Source of the DNA: Deltaproteobacteria bacterium
Lineage (GTDB): Bacteria; Desulfobacterota; Binatia; Binatales; Binataceae
Assembly: GCA_021799495.1 (NCBI GenBank)
Contig: JAJZAI010000007.1
Span: forward strand, 1 to 64,000
Direction of reading: 5' to 3'
DNA length: 64,000 bases
In this document: positions 43,801 to 53,210 of the stretch, piece by piece
Numbering within the stretch: the first letter of the stretch is position 1
Layout: every line of letters starts with the position of its first letter
Translations under genes and position numbers: made by a program
The notes under the pieces: generated by a model
What the model was told of the DNA's origin: nothing
The model's database searches: none
The model's input: only the letters and a program-made list of their open reading frames with translations

Positions 43801-44090
43801 AGGGACGCGGACCGGTCGATGCGGCGATCGAAGCCGGGCATATCCGCTTCCGGCCGATTATCATGACCGCGCTCGCGATGATCCTCGGGATGCTGCCGAT
43901 GGCGCTCGCGCTGGGCGAAGGTTCCGAGCAGAACGCGCCGCTGGGACGCGCCGTGATCGGGGGGCTGTTAGCCGCGACGATGATGACGCTCTTCGTGGTG
44001 CCCGCGGTATATTCGATCTTCAGCCGCAAGCTGATCGGCAAACATGAGCGCGACCAGCGCGTGATCCAGGCTTCGATGCCGGGAGCTTAG
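40851..44090 (+). CDS. RND efflux transporter (HAE1-like, AcrB/CusA superfamily)
   Basis: A 1079-residue inner-membrane pump with the duplicated RND layout. The start is the typical MMWLVRLALRRPLSVAVM, and the first half contains GGIALAVGMLVDDATVEIENI, the proton-relay Asp pair of HAE-type pumps. Porter-loop blocks such as IPGIVDLRI follow, and the second half ends with GPVDAAIEAGHIRFRPIIMTALAMILGMLPMAL. It should export organic compounds together with the adaptor encoded 19 bp downstream; an outer-membrane channel gene is not in the window. Here the pump gene precedes the adaptor gene, the reverse of the common order. Confidence 0.92.
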   Translation: MMWLVRLALRRPLSVAVMALLMLVLGALSFYEMNIDIFPAIDLPVVMVVWSYPGLSAVDVERRMVLISERAYSTTVDGIEHIESESINGLGLLKVYFHPGTDIGSAIAQINAVSETILTILPRGTQPPQIISYNASNVAVAQLNIYSDTLSGAQLFDYGLNFIRVQLFTIPGFSSPAPMGGVQRAVIANLDPRALYANNLSPYDVATALSQSNVVIPSGESRMGNFDYNVDINMSPATATGFNSLPIKYVNGAPIFMRDVAPVSDTHQPQTNVVRVNGKPATFLLVIKHAAASTLAVVNAVKRRLPYIRATAIKGLKISLTFDQSAFVRAALWEVVREAGIAAALVALMVLVFVGSPRSMVIVIISIPLSILTAIVGLKLTGQTINTMTLGGIALAVGMLVDDATVEIENIHRNHAMGKPLLVAILDGATQIATPTLVGTLSICIVFFPVVLLTGVARFLFTPLALAVVFAMLTSYLLSRTLVPTMASYLLPDTHEEDPGSGLWGRFLRGFEALFEWIRGGYVAALTGFIARRGLALTLVALMIAASIPLAWTVGEDFFPAVDAGLMKLHVRAPTGTRIERSEFIVDNIERAIRGIIPAREIAGITDTIGLPVSYDLAFYPTDNIGDQDAEILIQLSPNHHPTAAYQREIRAMLQRRFPTVTGYFQAADIVNQVLNFGLPAAIDVQVSGNNLQNDYAIALRLQRMMRAIPGIVDLRIAEPLDYPTFRVNVDRAKALQVGVTMQDVASSLLASLSGDTLISPNFWLDPKNGVNYDVITQTPYHINSSVAALANTPLTNGESVGTVSATPGAGAYNEPGLNSSITPVQLLSNVAAIVHTVDPAVIDHYTVQRVIDVDCAVQGRDLGGATGDVERAISRLGRLPAENRIVIRGQSQAMRESFTTMGAGLILAIILVYLLMVANFQSWLEPFIIMMAVPGALAGVLWMLVLTHTTINVESLMGAIMAVGVGVANGNLLITFANEMREEGRGPVDAAIEAGHIRFRPIIMTALAMILGMLPMALALGEGSEQNAPLGRAVIGGLLAATMMTLFVVPAVYSIFSRKLIGKHERDQRVIQASMPGA

Positions 44091-44108
44091 GCGGAGGACG
44101 CATCGACC

Positions 44109-45251
44109 GTGGCCATCGAAACATCCACCACACCCGCGCATCGGCCGGGCCGCCGCCTGATGGCCGGATTGGGAATCGCGGCGATTGTCGCGTTTGTCGC
44201 TTCGACCGGGCTGGTGCTGGCGCATCAGTCGCGGCTCGAATCGCAAAGCCGCGCGCTCGAACAGGAAATCGCCGCGGGACCGCACGTGCTGGTGGTTCCG
44301 GCCGGCCAATCGGGCGGCGGGCGGACGCTCGAGATTCCGGCGAGCGTTCACGGCTATATCGAAATTCCGGTTTACGCCAAGGTCGCCGGCTACATGAAGA
44401 CCATCCGTGTCGACAAGGGCGACTTGGTGCGCAAAAACGAAGTGCTTGCCGTTATTGAATCGCCTGAAACCGACAAGGCGGTCAACGACGCGCGCGCCAA
44501 TTACTGGCTGCAGCTCGTGACCGATCGGCGCGATCAGGTGCTCGTGCGCCAGGAAGTCATTCCGCTTCAGGCGGGCGATACGCAGCACGCGCTGATGTTG
44601 CAGGCGAAAGCCGCGTACGAGCAGGAACTGGCGCTTCAGCAATATGAAATCGTGCGCGCGCCGTTCGACGCGATCGTGACCGCGCGTTACGTCGATCCCG
44701 GAGCGTTGATTCCGGAATCGACCGCAACCAACTCGGCCAATACGCCGATCGTGGCCCTGGCCACGCTGGAACCCGTCAGGATTTACGCCAACATGCCGCA
44801 GTCGCTGGCGAGCTTCGTGCGCGACGGCGACCCGGTCAAAATCACTGTCTCCGAATATCCCAGCCGCGTCTTCACCGGAACCGTCACACGCCATCCGGCC
44901 GCGCTCGACGCCGATTCGCGCACGATGCTGGTCGAAACCGATCTGCCGAACCGCGACCACGCGCTCCTGCCTGGGATGTACGCCAACCTGAAAATCGCCA
45001 CACGCGCCAGCGCCAAATCAATCACGGTCCCGGACGACGCGCTGGTTTTTCGCAACAACCAGGTGTACGTGCCGGTGGTGCGCGACAGCCGCCTGCATCT
45101 GGTTGACGTCAGGCTGGGACGCGACGACGGCTATCGCGTGGAGATCAGCGGCGATGTGCATGCGGACGATTTGATTGCGATGAACGTCGGGCAGGCGGCG
45201 CGCGACGGCGAACAAGTGCAGGTCGTGCGCGGCGAAAAAACCGGCGGCTGA
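44109..45251 (+). CDS. Periplasmic adaptor (HlyD/MFP family) of the RND pump
   Basis: A 380-residue membrane-fusion protein read from GTG 44109. A single N-terminal anchor (GLGIAAIVAFVASTGLVLAHQ) is followed by a lipoyl-like half-motif (IPVYAKVAGYMKTIRVDKGDLVRKNEVLAVIESPE), a short coiled-coil hairpin, the matching half (QYEIVRAPFDAIVTARYVDPGALI) and the beta-barrel with SEYPSRVFTGTVTRHP. It bridges the pump to an outer-membrane channel. It is transcribed with the pump gene just upstream. Confidence 0.9.
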   Translation: MAIETSTTPAHRPGRRLMAGLGIAAIVAFVASTGLVLAHQSRLESQSRALEQEIAAGPHVLVVPAGQSGGGRTLEIPASVHGYIEIPVYAKVAGYMKTIRVDKGDLVRKNEVLAVIESPETDKAVNDARANYWLQLVTDRRDQVLVRQEVIPLQAGDTQHALMLQAKAAYEQELALQQYEIVRAPFDAIVTARYVDPGALIPESTATNSANTPIVALATLEPVRIYANMPQSLASFVRDGDPVKITVSEYPSRVFTGTVTRHPAALDADSRTMLVETDLPNRDHALLPGMYANLKIATRASAKSITVPDDALVFRNNQVYVPVVRDSRLHLVDVRLGRDDGYRVEISGDVHADDLIAMNVGQAARDGEQVQVVRGEKTGG

Positions 45252-45270
45252 ACGCGGCGGCGGCGCGCGG

Positions 45271-48200
45271 TCAAATCCGCAGGATTATTCCGCGGGTCGG
45301 CGCGCCCGTCGCCATCGTGATCGCCCGGACATAAAGCGCCACCTGCGCACGGTATTCCTCCAGCCGCGCGTCAAGCTTCGCGTCGGTCTTGTAATCCACC
45401 ACTGTCCACCGTTGCGCGCCAGCCGCGTCCATCTCCATATAGGCGAGGTCGATAAGTCCCTCGACCAGAGTTCCATCATCGAGGACGGCGCTCAGCGGCG
45501 TCTCTCTGCGCACCTCCGCCGCGGACGCGGCGCGGCGCAGCGGTTCCGCCTGCAGCGCTTGCGCGACCGCCGCGATCGCGGCCGCTATTTCATCGGCGCC
45601 GGAGCCGGTCATCCGCGCGAAGTATTCCGCCTGCCGCGCGAGCGCGCCGCGCTCCGCGTCCGGGCGCGCCCGCTCCATCACGGCGTGCACGAGCGCGCCG
45701 AACCGCCGTCCATGCGGACGATCCGGAGCGTGCGGCAGCTCGATCACTTCAATCGCCGCGCTTTCGGGCGCGGCGCCCGCTCCGATCGCCGCGCTTTGGC
45801 TCGCCGGAACGATCTCGCGCGACGGCGCCGCGCCCGCGGCCAGCACCTGCTCGCGGCGCTCGCGCCACCGCTCGTGCTCGATACGCGACTGTTCCGACCG
45901 GACCTGGCGTTCGTCCGCCTGCAGCAACGATTCCTGCCGCAGCCCCATCGTCTCGCGCACATTGAGTTCGAGCAGCGTGGTGTCCCACCAGACCACGCGA
46001 TGCGTACCGGCTTCCGGCCGATGCGTGCCCGGAGTCACGCCCGGTCCGCGCGGCCGCGCGTTCGGCGGACGAAAGCCGGCGCGATCGGACTTGAACGGCG
46101 GGCAGCCGGGGCCGCTCCGTTCGATCGGCGCGCGCGCCTGCCGGGAATCCGGATAGATCACGGGATGCAGCCGCGCGAGCCAGCCCTCGCGCCGTTCGTC
46201 GCCAACCGTCGGGATCACGAGCAGGTCACGCGCCCGCGTCGTCGCGACGTAAAGCAAGCGCACCGCTTCCTCCTGTTCGCGGCGCATCTCGTCCGCTTCC
46301 CGATCCAGCAATTCGCGCGGCGCGCATCCGGCCAGTCTCAGCGCACACAGCCGCCGCTCTGAATCCAAAAAACGTCCGGCGCGGGCCGGCGTTTCGTTGC
46401 AGGTCGAATCGGCAAGAATCACGACCGGAAATTCGAGACCCTTGGCGCGATGCACCGTCATCAGGCGCACCCCCTCGGCGCCGTCTTCGACGACCGGCAC
46501 GTCGCCGGCCTGCTCGCGTTCGCCGCGGTCTTCGAGAAATTCCAGAAAGCCGCGCATCGAGCGCGCGCCGGCGCGGCCGTCGTAGCGCCGCGCGATATCC
46601 ATCAACCGTCCAATATTGACCAGCGCCTGATCGCCGTTCGGCCAGATCGCGATCGCCGCATGCGCGCGCGTGGCCGCCAGCATCCGCGCGATCGTCTCCG
46701 CGATCGGCCGCCGGTTCCGTTCATGATGGAGTCCGCGGAGAATCGCGAGCGCCGCGGGGATGTCGCGCAATCGCTCCGGGACATCGTCCCGCGGCGGCGC
46801 GAACGGATGCAGCCGGCCGATCGTCGCGCGATATTCGAGCAGCGGGCCGTCGGCGATCGCGAAGAGCGGACCGTGCAGCGTCGCGAACGCCAGCAACTCG
46901 TCGTCGGGCCGCTCGATCGCGCCGAGCGCGTTGCGCAGCGCCTCGATCTCCTCGCGCTGATGGAACGAGCCGCCGCGCACGAGCACGTGCGGCACGAGCC
47001 GCGCCTCGAGCGCGCGCACGTAACGCCGCGTCACGTCCCGCCCGTGCGAATTCATCCGTCGGAACAGCACGCATACATGCCGCGGCTTGACCGGAACGCG
47101 CAGATTCGGCGCCTCGCGTTCCGTCACTGTCCAGCCGCTCTCGCCAACCAGCCATTTGATCCATGCCGCGATCGCGTCGGCCTCCGACTCCTCGATCCGC
47201 CACTTGGTGATCGAGCCGTAATCGCCATACGGATTCGGCGCCGGCAGCGCGACGATCGCCGGTTGATCGGGATACGGCCGGCGAAAGCCCTCCAGCGCGA
47301 CGTACGCCGGCTGCATCGGAGTTTCCTCAGGCGCCGGCGGCGCGAACGCGTCCGCGAACGCCGAGTTGATCATGCCCTGCAGTTCGGGTTCCGGCGTCGC
47401 GCGGAAACTCACCGTCAGATACTCGATTTCCGCGCCCGCCGCTGCCAGCCGGCGCTTGATCGATTCGTAAAGCGCCACGTCCGCCCGCCGGAACCGGTAA
47501 ATCGATTGTTTCGGATCGCCGACCAGGAAAAGTTTGCCCGCCGCGGGCCGCGCGGCGCGCCAATCGTCAACGGCCGGATCGTCCGCCGCGAGCAGCATCA
47601 GGATTTCCGCCTGCAAAGGATCGGTGTCCTGGAATTCGTCCACCAGAATATGGGTGAAACGGCGCTGCAACTCGCCGCGCACGATGGCGTCGCGGCGGAT
47701 CAAATCGCGCGCCGTCAGCAGCAGATCGAGAAAATCGAGCCGCCCCTCGCGCCGCTTGATCTCCTGGTATTCGGCGACCACCGGCCACAGTTCGCGCCGC
47801 AGCGGCGGCGCCAAATTCGCGCCCGCGCGATCGCGAAATTCGACCAGCCGCGCACGCAGTTCGTCGCGCCGCTTGAGGATCGGCGCGCGCTCGATTTCGC
47901 CGAAAAATTCGCCGCCGCCGCGCCATCGCCAGCGCCCATCGGCGCCGCCGAGCAGGGCCGCCAAGGCGTGCTCGAGCGCGTCGTAATCGCGCGGCCGGAC
48001 CCGCTCGAGCCGCGTCGCTTCGGCGATCGGCCGCGCGATCTGATCGAGCGCGCGCGCCAGCCAATCATCCGGATCGCCGGCGCGCGCCAATTCGCCTAAT
48101 TCCGCTATTTCAGCAACCAGGCCGTCGATCGCCGCATCGCGCTCATAGGGCTCATCGGCCCAGGCGCAATCGAAGTCGCGCCACTCGATCAGTTCGCGCG

Positions 48201-48774
48201 CCGCCGCCAGCAGCGCCGGCCGCGGCCCGTCGCGCTCGCCGGGGTCGCGCCGGCGCAGGATTCGCCGCAAACCCTCGCCCGGTGCCGCGAGCGCGCGTTC
48301 GAACCAGCGCTCGAAGGCCTGCTCGATCATCTCCTCGGCCTCGTCGTCGCCGGCGACCGCGAATTCCGGATCGACGCCGGCCGCGACCGGATAGTCGCGC
48401 AGCAGGTCGGCGCAAAATGAATGGATCGTGCCGATTCGCGCCTCTTCGAGCTTGCGCAGAGCCTCGTCGAGACGGCCGCGCTCGCTCGCGTTCGCCGCCG
48501 CCGCGCGCCGCGCGCGTTCAATCTCGCCGCGCAAGCGCAGCTTGAGTTCGCCTGCCGCCTTGTCGGTGAAAGTGACGGCGACGATCCGGTCCAAGCTGGC
48601 GGCGCCCGCCGCCAGCGCCGCCGCGATCCGTCCCACCAGCGCGGTGGTTTTGCCCGCGCCCGCCGCCGCTTCGACGATCAGCGTCGCGTTAAAATCCGTG
48701 CGGATTCGCGCGCGCGCGCGGCTGTCGGCCAGCTCCGCCGGCGGCGCGCCTAGCGTTGCTTCCTGAGCCGCCAT
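45271..48774 (-). CDS. addA: AddA-type UvrD helicase/nuclease subunit
   Basis: The 1167-residue product from ATG 48774 is the large subunit of an AddAB-type DNA end-resection enzyme in double-strand break repair. Walker A is EAAAGAGKTT (about 35-44), and further superfamily 1 helicase motifs follow: GTIHSFC, VDEFQDTD, GDPKQSIYRFR and MTVHRAKGLEFPVV. The C-terminus carries a PD-(D/E)XK nuclease with VVDYKTD (Asp1127, Lys1129). The frame extends upstream into the partner gene but the motifs start at 48774; it overlaps addB by 25 bp, as in other addBA operons. Confidence 0.93.
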   Translation of the reverse strand: MAAQEATLGAPPAELADSRARARIRTDFNATLIVEAAAGAGKTTALVGRIAAALAAGAASLDRIVAVTFTDKAAGELKLRLRGEIERARRAAAANASERGRLDEALRKLEEARIGTIHSFCADLLRDYPVAAGVDPEFAVAGDDEAEEMIEQAFERWFERALAAPGEGLRRILRRRDPGERDGPRPALLAAARELIEWRDFDCAWADEPYERDAAIDGLVAEIAELGELARAGDPDDWLARALDQIARPIAEATRLERVRPRDYDALEHALAALLGGADGRWRWRGGGEFFGEIERAPILKRRDELRARLVEFRDRAGANLAPPLRRELWPVVAEYQEIKRREGRLDFLDLLLTARDLIRRDAIVRGELQRRFTHILVDEFQDTDPLQAEILMLLAADDPAVDDWRAARPAAGKLFLVGDPKQSIYRFRRADVALYESIKRRLAAAGAEIEYLTVSFRATPEPELQGMINSAFADAFAPPAPEETPMQPAYVALEGFRRPYPDQPAIVALPAPNPYGDYGSITKWRIEESEADAIAAWIKWLVGESGWTVTEREAPNLRVPVKPRHVCVLFRRMNSHGRDVTRRYVRALEARLVPHVLVRGGSFHQREEIEALRNALGAIERPDDELLAFATLHGPLFAIADGPLLEYRATIGRLHPFAPPRDDVPERLRDIPAALAILRGLHHERNRRPIAETIARMLAATRAHAAIAIWPNGDQALVNIGRLMDIARRYDGRAGARSMRGFLEFLEDRGEREQAGDVPVVEDGAEGVRLMTVHRAKGLEFPVVILADSTCNETPARAGRFLDSERRLCALRLAGCAPRELLDREADEMRREQEEAVRLLYVATTRARDLLVIPTVGDERREGWLARLHPVIYPDSRQARAPIERSGPGCPPFKSDRAGFRPPNARPRGPGVTPGTHRPEAGTHRVVWWDTTLLELNVRETMGLRQESLLQADERQVRSEQSRIEHERWRERREQVLAAGAAPSREIVPASQSAAIGAGAAPESAAIEVIELPHAPDRPHGRRFGALVHAVMERARPDAERGALARQAEYFARMTGSGADEIAAAIAAVAQALQAEPLRRAASAAEVRRETPLSAVLDDGTLVEGLIDLAYMEMDAAGAQRWTVVDYKTDAKLDARLEEYRAQVALYVRAITMATGAPTRGIILRI

Positions 48775-51700
48775 AACGCCTCGAGCCGCCGCGCCGCCGC
48801 ATTCGGTTTGCGGCCGGCGGCGGCTTCGTCCGCGGCCCCGCCGGTCTTGTGATTCACGCGCTCCTCCTCGTAAGGACCGCAGACGCGCCGATAATCGCAA
48901 TAATCGCATTCGCCGCGCGCGGGCGCGGCCGGCAAAAAACCCTCGGCGATCGCTTCGCCCACAAGGCCCGCGAAACCCGCCGCCGCCGACCGCGCCGCCT
49001 GATCGAGCGCGACCACGCGCTCCTCGAAACCTCCCGTGGCGGTGCAATAGTAGAGCCGGCCTGCGCCGACTGGCTCGCCGAGAATCCGCTCCGCCGCCAT
49101 CGCGTAAAGCGCCGGTTGAAGGATGCGTCCGCCGCCGATAATGAGATTGCGATCGGCGCGGACGCGGCCGGTCTTGTAATCGGTGATGCGCAGCTCGCGA
49201 TTGGGCCCGCGCTCCACGAGATCGATCGATCCGCGCAGATTCAATCCGATTCCGAGATCGATCGGCGCGGCGACGCTCGCCGGATCGGCCTGCGCGCGGT
49301 CCTTCAGGCCGAAAGCCAGTTCGAATCGTTCCGGCCGCCACAACGGAGCTTCTTCGGCCATGCGCCGCAGCCATTCCCGCAAATCCGCGCGGATCGAGTC
49401 GATGCCGTCGAGCCATACGCGCTCGATCGCCGGCCACAGCCGCTCCCGATAGATCGCCGCGACGCGCTCCAGATGCGCTTCCAGCGCGGATTGCGCTTCG
49501 GGCAGCGTTTGCGCCGTCACCGGCAGAGCGCCGGCGGCGCGCAGCGCCGTCAGAATTTCGTACTGGACTTCATGGAACAGCGCGCCGCGCGTCAACGGAT
49601 CGATCGTGTCGATCGCTTCCACCTCTTCGCGCGGCTCCAGCCGCTGAATCGCGTACAGAAAAAATCGATATGGACAGGCCGAGTAGTGCTGCAACGCGGT
49701 CGCCGAATAGGATCGGGCGTCCGTGCGATGCGCCGCGAGGACGGCCTGTTCGGCCGCTTCCGGATCGACCATCCCGTCGCTGCGCGTCCATAGCCGCCGC
49801 CAGCGCCGCGCCCGCGCGCGCAAGGCGCGGGCGAGATGCGGATTCGCGGAAAGCAGGTAATGGGCGGCGCCTTCCGTCGATTCAGTATCGCCGCCGCCCA
49901 GCCGATCGAGCAGGGCGAGGTCGAATTCCGCCTCGTCGATCGCATCCTCGGGACGCTCCGGCGCGGGCCATCCCGGACGCCGCGCGCGCTCGCCCGCCGC
50001 GCGCCGCGCCAGCTCGTCGAAGCCGGGCAACCGTCCTTCCGCGGCGCGCAGAATTTCCAGCGCGTAAAAGGAGGGCACCCGCGGGCGGCCGTGCTCCAAA
50101 TCCACGCGCGGATAGGTCAGCATCAATCGCCGCCGCGCCGCCCCCGCGACCAGTTTGAGCGCCAGCCGCTCGCGCGCGATTCGTTCAGCCTGGGTCGCCA
50201 GCGCGGAATCGATCCGGCGCCGTTCGGCGTCGCGGAGAAGCGGATCTTCGACGAGTTTGCGCGGAAACCCGCGCTCCGCCAGTCCCGGCGCAATCACGAT
50301 GTCGAAGGCCATCCCCCGCAGCGCCTCGGGCGTGCCGACAAAAACCGCCCCGGCGCGCCGGGTGGTTCGCGGCGGCTCGATACGCCCCAGACGCCGGCTC
50401 AACACCGATTGGACCTCGGCCAGCGTTACCGGCCCGACCGGGCCCATCGGACGCAATTCGGCAAGCGTGCGCAATGCTTCGCCCGCGTCACGAATCGAGA
50501 TCGCCGCGAGCGCTTCCAGGCGATTCAGCCACTCCTCCCACGGCGCCGCGTCGGGCAATCCGGCGAGCGCGTCGATAATCGGCAGCGCGACCTTGCGCAG
50601 ATGGTCGAGGTCGGCGATCTCGCGATCCAACGCCGCCGTAACCGCGCCGTCTTCGGCTTCAAGCGCCGCGCGTTTGAGACGCAGTTCCGCGTCGAGTCCC
50701 GCCAGCCGCCACGCCCATCGCTCGCGGCCGCCGATCACCGCCGCGTCGACCAGCAGCTTTTCCCAGCGCCACGGCGCGCGCGATCCGGCGTCCGGCGCGT
50801 CCTCTCGCCGATCGGCCGCATCAGCCTCGCCATCCGCCCACGCCAGCGCGTTGGCCGGAAAAATTCCGCCCGGCGGAATCGCGGGCGAACTCTCCGCCGG
50901 CGTTTTCGGCAATTGCGCAAGCGAAAGGTACTCGCCGAAGCGCCGCGCCGAGAATTTTTCGGCCGCGCACGCCAGCAGCGCCAGAAGCGCGCGTCCGCCC
51001 GGTTCGGGCCGCGCGCATTCGGCGGCGAACCATGCGGGAATTCCCGCGCGCGCGAACGTCTCTTCGAAATACGGCGCATAACGATAGCCGTCGCGCGCGG
51101 CCACCGCGATTCGATCGAAGGGAACGCCCGCGCCTGCCTCGGCCAATATCCTCCGGGCGATCTCGACGCACTCCTGCATCTCGCCCGCCGCCGACGCCAG
51201 CGTAACCGAGTCATCGAGGGCGCACGGTTCCGGCTCGGACGATGCGAATAAATGACGCCGGAGGCGCGCCAGCGAATTCTCTCCGGCGCCGCCGCACGCA
51301 TCGGCCGCGTCCGGATCGTCCGGCGGCTCGCGCAAATCGATTCGTAAATTCGCATTGCCAAACGCCGCGGCCAGCAAGTCGAACGTGCGATCGTCGCCCG
51401 CCGGAATCGTCGCGAGCGCGCGCGGCGAGCGCGCGGCGAGCGCCGCCGCAAGTTCCGCCTTGCGCGCCGAATCAATCCGCACGTCGAGCATCACCGCCGG
51501 TACGCCCACGAGCGGCGCCGCCGGAACGTCGTCGAGCGCGGCGCGCGCCGCCGCGAAAATCTCCGCCGGGTCTGCCAGCCGAGCCGTGCGCAGTTCCAGC
51601 CCAAAATGTTCCAGCAGCACGGCCAGCGCGGCGCCGCCCGGTTCAGCCGCACGCAGCGCGGCGGTCCCGATGCCCGCCATGCGCAATTCGCTCAGCGTTT

Positions 51701-52079
51701 GCGCGAGCGCGCGCGGAAACCCGGGACGGTCCACGACCGGCGCGAACCATGCCAGCGCCGGATCGGCGCGCAACGCAAAGGCGGTTCGCGCCGCGACCGC
51801 CTCGAGCGCCAGGCCTTCGGCAGGCGCCAAGCCGGCGTCGGCCAGCCGCGTGGCGGCGAGCGCGGCCGCAAGGTGATCGAAGCTCATCCGGTAAAGCCCG
51901 AAGCGGGCGCCGCCGCGCGCCTCGATCGATCGCGCCAGGTCGGCCGCAGCCATCCCGTTCGCAGCCGCGATCAAGGCCGGCTCGGCCGGCCCGCTTCGGA
52001 GCAAAAATCGCTCGGCCGCCGCCAGGCGCACCGACGCGCTTGCGGAACGAACGATCGTTATTTTTTCCGCTGAACTCAT
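48750..52079 (-). CDS. addB: AddB-type nuclease subunit
   Basis: The 1109-residue partner of AddA, from ATG 52079. The N-terminal ATPase region starts ITIVRSASASVRLAAAERFL, where a GxGKS/T P-loop would be expected but is absent, so ATP binding here is probably lost. The C-terminal PD-(D/E)XK nuclease is intact: RITDYKTGRVRAD (Asp967, Lys969). The [4Fe-4S] staple is suggested by YSACPYRFFLY and the final CDYCDYRRVC (Cys1058, 1061, 1067), where Cys-x2-Cys-x5-Cys matches AddB. It loads and nicks DNA with AddA; the two genes overlap. Confidence 0.88.
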   Translation of the reverse strand: MSSAEKITIVRSASASVRLAAAERFLLRSGPAEPALIAAANGMAAADLARSIEARGGARFGLYRMSFDHLAAALAATRLADAGLAPAEGLALEAVAARTAFALRADPALAWFAPVVDRPGFPRALAQTLSELRMAGIGTAALRAAEPGGAALAVLLEHFGLELRTARLADPAEIFAAARAALDDVPAAPLVGVPAVMLDVRIDSARKAELAAALAARSPRALATIPAGDDRTFDLLAAAFGNANLRIDLREPPDDPDAADACGGAGENSLARLRRHLFASSEPEPCALDDSVTLASAAGEMQECVEIARRILAEAGAGVPFDRIAVAARDGYRYAPYFEETFARAGIPAWFAAECARPEPGGRALLALLACAAEKFSARRFGEYLSLAQLPKTPAESSPAIPPGGIFPANALAWADGEADAADRREDAPDAGSRAPWRWEKLLVDAAVIGGRERWAWRLAGLDAELRLKRAALEAEDGAVTAALDREIADLDHLRKVALPIIDALAGLPDAAPWEEWLNRLEALAAISIRDAGEALRTLAELRPMGPVGPVTLAEVQSVLSRRLGRIEPPRTTRRAGAVFVGTPEALRGMAFDIVIAPGLAERGFPRKLVEDPLLRDAERRRIDSALATQAERIARERLALKLVAGAARRRLMLTYPRVDLEHGRPRVPSFYALEILRAAEGRLPGFDELARRAAGERARRPGWPAPERPEDAIDEAEFDLALLDRLGGGDTESTEGAAHYLLSANPHLARALRARARRWRRLWTRSDGMVDPEAAEQAVLAAHRTDARSYSATALQHYSACPYRFFLYAIQRLEPREEVEAIDTIDPLTRGALFHEVQYEILTALRAAGALPVTAQTLPEAQSALEAHLERVAAIYRERLWPAIERVWLDGIDSIRADLREWLRRMAEEAPLWRPERFELAFGLKDRAQADPASVAAPIDLGIGLNLRGSIDLVERGPNRELRITDYKTGRVRADRNLIIGGGRILQPALYAMAAERILGEPVGAGRLYYCTATGGFEERVVALDQAARSAAAGFAGLVGEAIAEGFLPAAPARGECDYCDYRRVCGPYEEERVNHKTGGAADEAAAGRKPNAAARRLEALWRLRKQR

Positions 52080-52315
52080 CGGCGCGCGTTCGGACGCGAT
52101 TGATCGTGGGCCGCGCGGCGGCGTTCGAGCAAGCGCCGCACGAGCGCCGAATCCACAGCCGGACGCATTACGCCGCACCGGTTCAGATTTCGCCGCATCC
52201 GGCGCCCGGAACGATTTGGCTTCATGATCGGCAATCGCGAGCGAACGCATCGCCCGCAATGCTACCCCGCGTCACCGACAACCGTTGTCGAAAAATCCGC
52301 CGCGCGCAGGCGCGT

Positions 52316-53158
52316 TCAATCAACGATCCAGACCGGATCGCCCACCTTGACCGTGCCCGGCGCGCCGATCGACGCGAACACGCCGAGCGTCGCGCGATGG
52401 GCCTCCGCGATCGTTCGCAGCACGCGCAAGTCGCGCGGCAGATCGCTTTGCCGATGCGTCGTCATCACGCAGCGCAACGCGGGATGCGCCGAAACGATTT
52501 CGACGCCGCCGATTTCGATCGCGCCGCCAAGCCATCCGTCCTCGACGAAGCCTTTCGCCGCGTCGCCCGTATCGACGACGATATTCGGGCGGAAACGGCG
52601 CGCATCAAGGCGCACGTCCGGACCGATCAGCGCGGCGAGGTGCACCAGCGTGCCGGTCGCCAACAGATGGATTTCGGCCGAATCGAAGAACCCTCCGTTC
52701 AGGAGCGAAAAACTCGGCGGCATCGTCGCGCGCGTCAGCCCCGGCATCACCTGCTCAATCCGCACGTCGCCGAAAATCGTATCGGGATCGATGCCGGCCC
52801 GCGTATGCTGCTTCGGGCGGGCGCGTTCGACCGTCACCTCGCGGCCGAGGAAACCTGAAAGTTCGCTCGCGGTTTCGGCGGCGGCGGGATCGACCTCGCG
52901 TCCGCCGGGCAGCGCGATTTTAACCGGCGTCTCGGCGTCCGCCGCCGGGTCGCCCGCGTAGCGCGCGCTCAGCTCGAACATCCGCGCAAATTTCTTGGCG
53001 GTCACGATGAACCCGGTCGCCGTCTCGCGCAGCGCCCACGCGCGATCGCCGATCGCGCCATGCGCGCCGACAACCAGCGCCCCGAGCCGCTCGCCGAGCA
53101 TCGATTTCACCGGATACCGGTACAACTCCTTGACCACCCCGGCCTGACGTCTCGCCAT
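52316..53158 (-). CDS. MOSC domain protein, copy 1
   Basis: A 280-residue protein from ATG 53158. It has the N-terminal MOSC beta-barrel (ELYRYPVKSMLGERL, GDRAWALRE) and the C-terminal MOSC domain with RFRPNIVVDTGDAAKGFVEDGWLG and ALRCVMTTHRQ, whose Cys matches the molybdenum-ligand Cys of mARC-type enzymes. Such proteins bind sulfurated molybdenum cofactor and reduce N-hydroxylated compounds or handle the sulfur. A related gene sits 52 bp upstream in tandem. Confidence 0.88.
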   Translation of the reverse strand: MARRQAGVVKELYRYPVKSMLGERLGALVVGAHGAIGDRAWALRETATGFIVTAKKFARMFELSARYAGDPAADAETPVKIALPGGREVDPAAAETASELSGFLGREVTVERARPKQHTRAGIDPDTIFGDVRIEQVMPGLTRATMPPSFSLLNGGFFDSAEIHLLATGTLVHLAALIGPDVRLDARRFRPNIVVDTGDAAKGFVEDGWLGGAIEIGGVEIVSAHPALRCVMTTHRQSDLPRDLRVLRTIAEAHRATLGVFASIGAPGTVKVGDPVWIVD

Positions 53159-53210
53159 AATTCCCGTTTTCACCTGGCGCGATTCCCGCGCCTTCGCGAT
53201 CCCAATCGAA

